Origin: JAZQQB01 sp045628865
GTDB lineage: Bacteria; Bacillota; Clostridia; Lachnospirales; Lachnospiraceae
Direction of reading: 5' to 3'
Length of the DNA stretch: 16,278 nt
NCBI GenBank assembly: GCA_045628865.1
Contig: JAZQQB010000059.1
Coordinates: forward strand, 1-16,278
Of the stretch, positions 14,794 to 16,278 are shown piece by piece. The position numbers were made by a program, and so were the translations under genes. Position 1 is the stretch's first letter. Every line of letters starts with the position of its first letter. The notes under the pieces are model-generated. The model was not told where the DNA came from and did not search any database. It worked only from the letters and a program-made list of their open reading frames with translations.

Positions 14794-15191
14794 TGGCAAA
14801 TGATATTCATTCAGTTGTAGAATCGATGATGAAGGGGATGGAAGGATTTTTATCCGCCAAAACTGTTGTAGGAGAAGCTACTGTAGTTGGTGATGTGATC
14901 ATTTTACCGCTTGTAGATGTTAGCTTTGGTGTAGGTGCTGGCGCATCAGCAAAAGAGAGTAAGTCAAGTACTGGTTGCGGTGGAATGAGCGGTAAGATGA
15001 GTCCAAGTGCAGTGCTTGTGATCAAGGACGGTCAGACAAAGCTTGTCAATGTGAAGAACCAGGATAGTGTAACAAAGATCCTTGATATGGTTCCAGATCT
15101 GATCGATAAGTTTACCAATAAGAATAAAAAAGATGATATCATCGATGATCAGACAGCAAAGGATATTGCTTTTTCTGAAAAAGAAGAGTAA
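14793..15191 (+). CDS. gerW: GerW family sporulation protein (YtfJ)
   Basis: 132 residues, matching the Spore_YtfJ/GerW family: the N-terminal IHSVVESMMKGMEGFLSAKT, the VVGEATVVGDVIILPLVDVSFGVGAGAS-type core, a Gly-rich CGGMSGKMSPSAVLVI segment and DSVTKILDMVPDLIDKF. The protein is cytoplasmic, with no signal peptide. In Bacillus, YtfJ is a forespore-expressed protein needed for normal germination; the exact action is not settled. The ATG overlaps the DUF2953 stop, and GGGAGG lies inside the end of that gene. A good terminator follows. The C-terminus is an acidic/Lys-rich tail (KNKKDDIIDD...EKEE). Confidence 0.93.
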   Translation: MANDIHSVVESMMKGMEGFLSAKTVVGEATVVGDVIILPLVDVSFGVGAGASAKESKSSTGCGGMSGKMSPSAVLVIKDGQTKLVNVKNQDSVTKILDMVPDLIDKFTNKNKKDDIIDDQTAKDIAFSEKEE

Positions 15192-15220
15192 TCCAATAAC
15201 TTCATAGGAAATGACTAGTT

Positions 15221-15252
15221 TATCCGGCAAAATATTTTTGCCGGATATTTTC
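15221..15252 (+). terminator. Intrinsic terminator of the gerW operon
   Basis: TATCCGGCAAAA (15221-15232) pairs with TTTTTGCCGGATA (15235-15247), followed by TTTTC. The GC-rich lower stem and T-tail are clear. Confidence 0.85.
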
Positions 15253-15314
15253 ATATTAGACCGTTTGAAAGAATATGGTTTTACGATTTGTTCTTACAGA
15301 ACTGTTAGAAAGTA

Positions 15315-15341
15315 TTGAAACTTTTTGTTTGTGCATATAAT
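15315..15341 (+). promoter_or_regulatory. Probable promoter for the small membrane peptide and J-domain genes
   Basis: TTGAAA (15315-15320) and TATAAT (15336-15341), both near consensus, but the spacer is only 15 bases, so activity may be modest. It is about 30 bases before the first start codon. Confidence 0.6.
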
Positions 15342-15373
15342 ATAAGTAATCGAATCGTATTTGAGGGGAACAA

Positions 15374-15523
15374 ATGCGAAAGGTAATTGGTTTTTCCTTT
15401 TTTTGTATCGCTGGAGGAATGTTTCTGATGATGCTTATTCCAAAGGTGTATATAGGGTTGATTGTAATTATTTTTTTATTGTTAGCCGGTTATAATCTGT
15501 TTTTTTGTGGAAAGTTCCACTGA
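15374..15523 (+). CDS. Small membrane peptide (49 residues)
   Basis: An ATG at 15374 follows an excellent GAGGGGAA site (15363-15370). The 49-residue product is almost entirely hydrophobic: MRKVIGFSFFCIAGGMFLMM, a short LIPKVYIG turn, then a second apolar run VIIFLLLAGYN, ending FFCGKFH. Two transmembrane helices (about 5-22 and 25-44) are likely. It lies 32 bases before the J-domain gene, so the two are probably cotranscribed. No family is recognised. Support comes from the ribosome site, promoter position and clean two-helix pattern. Confidence 0.7.
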   Translation: MRKVIGFSFFCIAGGMFLMMLIPKVYIGLIVIIFLLLAGYNLFFCGKFH

Positions 15524-15555
15524 TGATTAGATACGGGTTTTGTTGGGGAATTGAT

Positions 15556-16107
15556 ATGATGGAATTAACAAAGGATATAGAAGAACGCATCATGCAGGAA
15601 GATGATGGTGAAACAAAATTATTTTTATTTCGTGAGTTTGCAAAGTTAGAGGAACTTCGATGCTCGCTGGAAGAACAGCAGCGCGAAATTGCAAAAGAAA
15701 AAAATGAAATGGAAAAGAAGGAACGTCAGATCGCACAGGCTAATAAAGCTTTGCTTGATAAGGAACTTTTCTTTGAAAAGAAAATGCAGATTTTAAAGGA
15801 TGGTTATCAGGTATTAGATGAGGATCGCAGACGCCTTGAGATAGAAAGATCGAAATTTGAAACAGAGAAGAAGAGAAAAGCAGACGAGGGACATCCTCGA
15901 AGCGAAAGCTATCGCAATGCTTTTTCCAACGCTGAATTTAAGGCAGTACCAGGTTTTTATGCCGGGGTTACAAATCTGCTCGCATTAAAGAAGCGTTATA
16001 AGGATCTATTAAAGATCTATCATCCGGATAATTGTAGTGGAGACAATAACACATTGCTGCTTATCAAGGATGAGTATCAGAGATTATTGAATATGTATGA
16101 GAGATAG
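15556..16107 (+). CDS. Coiled-coil protein with C-terminal J domain
   Basis: 183 residues from the ATG at 15556 (an adjacent ATG at 15559 is equally possible; GGGGAA is at 15545-15550). Residues about 5-110 form a long Glu/Lys/Arg-rich coiled coil (EEQQREIAKEKNEMEKKERQ and similar). Residues about 133-182 are a J-domain-like end: GFYAGVTNLLALKKRYKDLL, then HPD at 156-158 (IYHPDNCSGD), and a final helix IKDEYQRLL. The HPD tripeptide stimulates Hsp70 ATPase activity in J proteins. There is no zinc-finger or substrate-binding domain of classical DnaJ, so this is a specialised co-chaperone or an adaptor. The coiled coil may mediate assembly. A terminator, used by a group IIC intron, follows. Confidence 0.85.
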   Translation: MMELTKDIEERIMQEDDGETKLFLFREFAKLEELRCSLEEQQREIAKEKNEMEKKERQIAQANKALLDKELFFEKKMQILKDGYQVLDEDRRRLEIERSKFETEKKRKADEGHPRSESYRNAFSNAEFKAVPGFYAGVTNLLALKKRYKDLLKIYHPDNCSGDNNTLLLIKDEYQRLLNMYER

Positions 16108-16116
16108 ATAGCTGCT

Positions 16117-16144
16117 AAGTGGGACCGTTAGGTCCCGCTTTTTT
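16117..16144 (+). terminator. Intrinsic terminator of the J-domain gene, target of the intron
   Basis: AAGTGGGACC (16117-16126) pairs with GGTCCCGCTT (16131-16140) with one T-G pair, loop GTTA, and a T-run to 16144. The group II intron begins 4 bases later. Confidence 0.92.
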
Positions 16145-16147
16145 GTT

Positions 16148-16278
16148 GTTTGCGCGCCATGGGCGCGCTCTAATGGGTGAAAGTCCCTTGTACGCCTAGA
16201 TAACGAGGAAGTACATAGCTGAACCACAAGGGTGTTCATCGCGAGGTGAAATCTGAAGGAAGTGGAAGGCAAATCTCT
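16148..16278 (+). mobile_element. Group IIC intron, 5' part of ribozyme domain I (continues beyond window)
   Basis: From 16148 (GTTTG) the sequence follows the start of domain I of bacterial group IIC introns as I recall it for the Oceanobacillus iheyensis intron: a first hairpin (GCGCGCC/GGCGCGC around ATG), TCTAATGGGTGAAAGTCCC, the AAGGGTGTTCATCGCGAGGTG hairpin, AATCTGAAGGAAG, and GGCAAA. The distance from the proposed 5' end to GGGTGA is the same, 33 bases. Group IIC introns typically insert just after a terminator stem, which is the case here. The first bases GTTTG differ slightly from the usual GTGYG. The intron-encoded reverse transcriptase and the 3' end are outside the window, so activity cannot be judged. 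Confidence 0.85.

Noticed and set aside
15200..15216. CATAGGAAATGACTAG, similar to the P1 core of blocks A and B
   Set aside because: There is no matching ACCTAT arm or other stem of the element nearby, so chance similarity is more likely.
16084..16272. Minus-strand open frame over the intron start
   Set aside because: It overlaps the terminator and the ribozyme sequence and has no ribosome site or family resemblance.

Overview
The window looks like chromosome of a low-GC, spore-forming Clostridia, most likely in or near the Lachnospiraceae. Support for this is the AT-rich base use, the strong AGGAGG-type ribosome binding sites and sigma-A promoters, the DUF2953-GerW (ytfI-ytfJ type) sporulation pair, the zapA / U32 / SEDS order, and the repeat-rich surface protein. 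The placement is inference from gene content only.

Layout, left to right. (1) 1-369: the 3' end of a DHH/DHHA1 phosphoesterase gene, its terminator, and a palindrome-rich block (A, 451-596). (2) 909-3182: a secreted, membrane-anchored beta-helix surface protein with six 57-bp tandem repeats. (3) 3237-4941: ruvA-ruvB under a good sigma-A promoter (Holliday junction branch migration). (4) 4931-5495: zapA (FtsZ-ring factor) with a near-perfect promoter overlapping the end of ruvB. (5) 5614-10929: a U32 peptidase/RNA-hydroxylase-like protein, then, 3 nt later, a 1026-residue fusion of a SEDS glycosyltransferase (RodA/FtsW) to a class B penicillin-binding transpeptidase. (6) 10965-11423 (-): a NUDIX hydrolase. 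(7) 11668-11838: a 56-residue lipoprotein, its terminator, and a second palindrome block (B, 11877-12018). (8) 12076-13131 (-): an HD-GYP-like protein lacking the His of the HD pair. (9) 13373-15191: a hypothetical gene, a DUF2953 membrane protein and GerW, a likely operon. (10) 15374-16107: a 49-residue membrane peptide and a coiled-coil protein with a C-terminal J domain. (11) 16148-end: the 5' part of a group IIC intron sitting on the J-domain gene's terminator.

The most interesting non-coding signal is the pair of blocks A and B. They are about 11.4 kb apart, nearly the same length and share one fold plan: a terminator whose T-tail doubles as the 5' arm of a long hairpin with a conserved core, then a two-level stem with an AG..GAA internal loop and a UAAW tetraloop, then a last hairpin followed by a second copy of the same T-tail. 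Most stem sequences differ between the copies while pairing is kept, as expected for a structured RNA or a small mobile element that targets terminators. The clearest protein novelty is the one-chain SEDS-transpeptidase with an unusual Asp/Gly-repeat linker.
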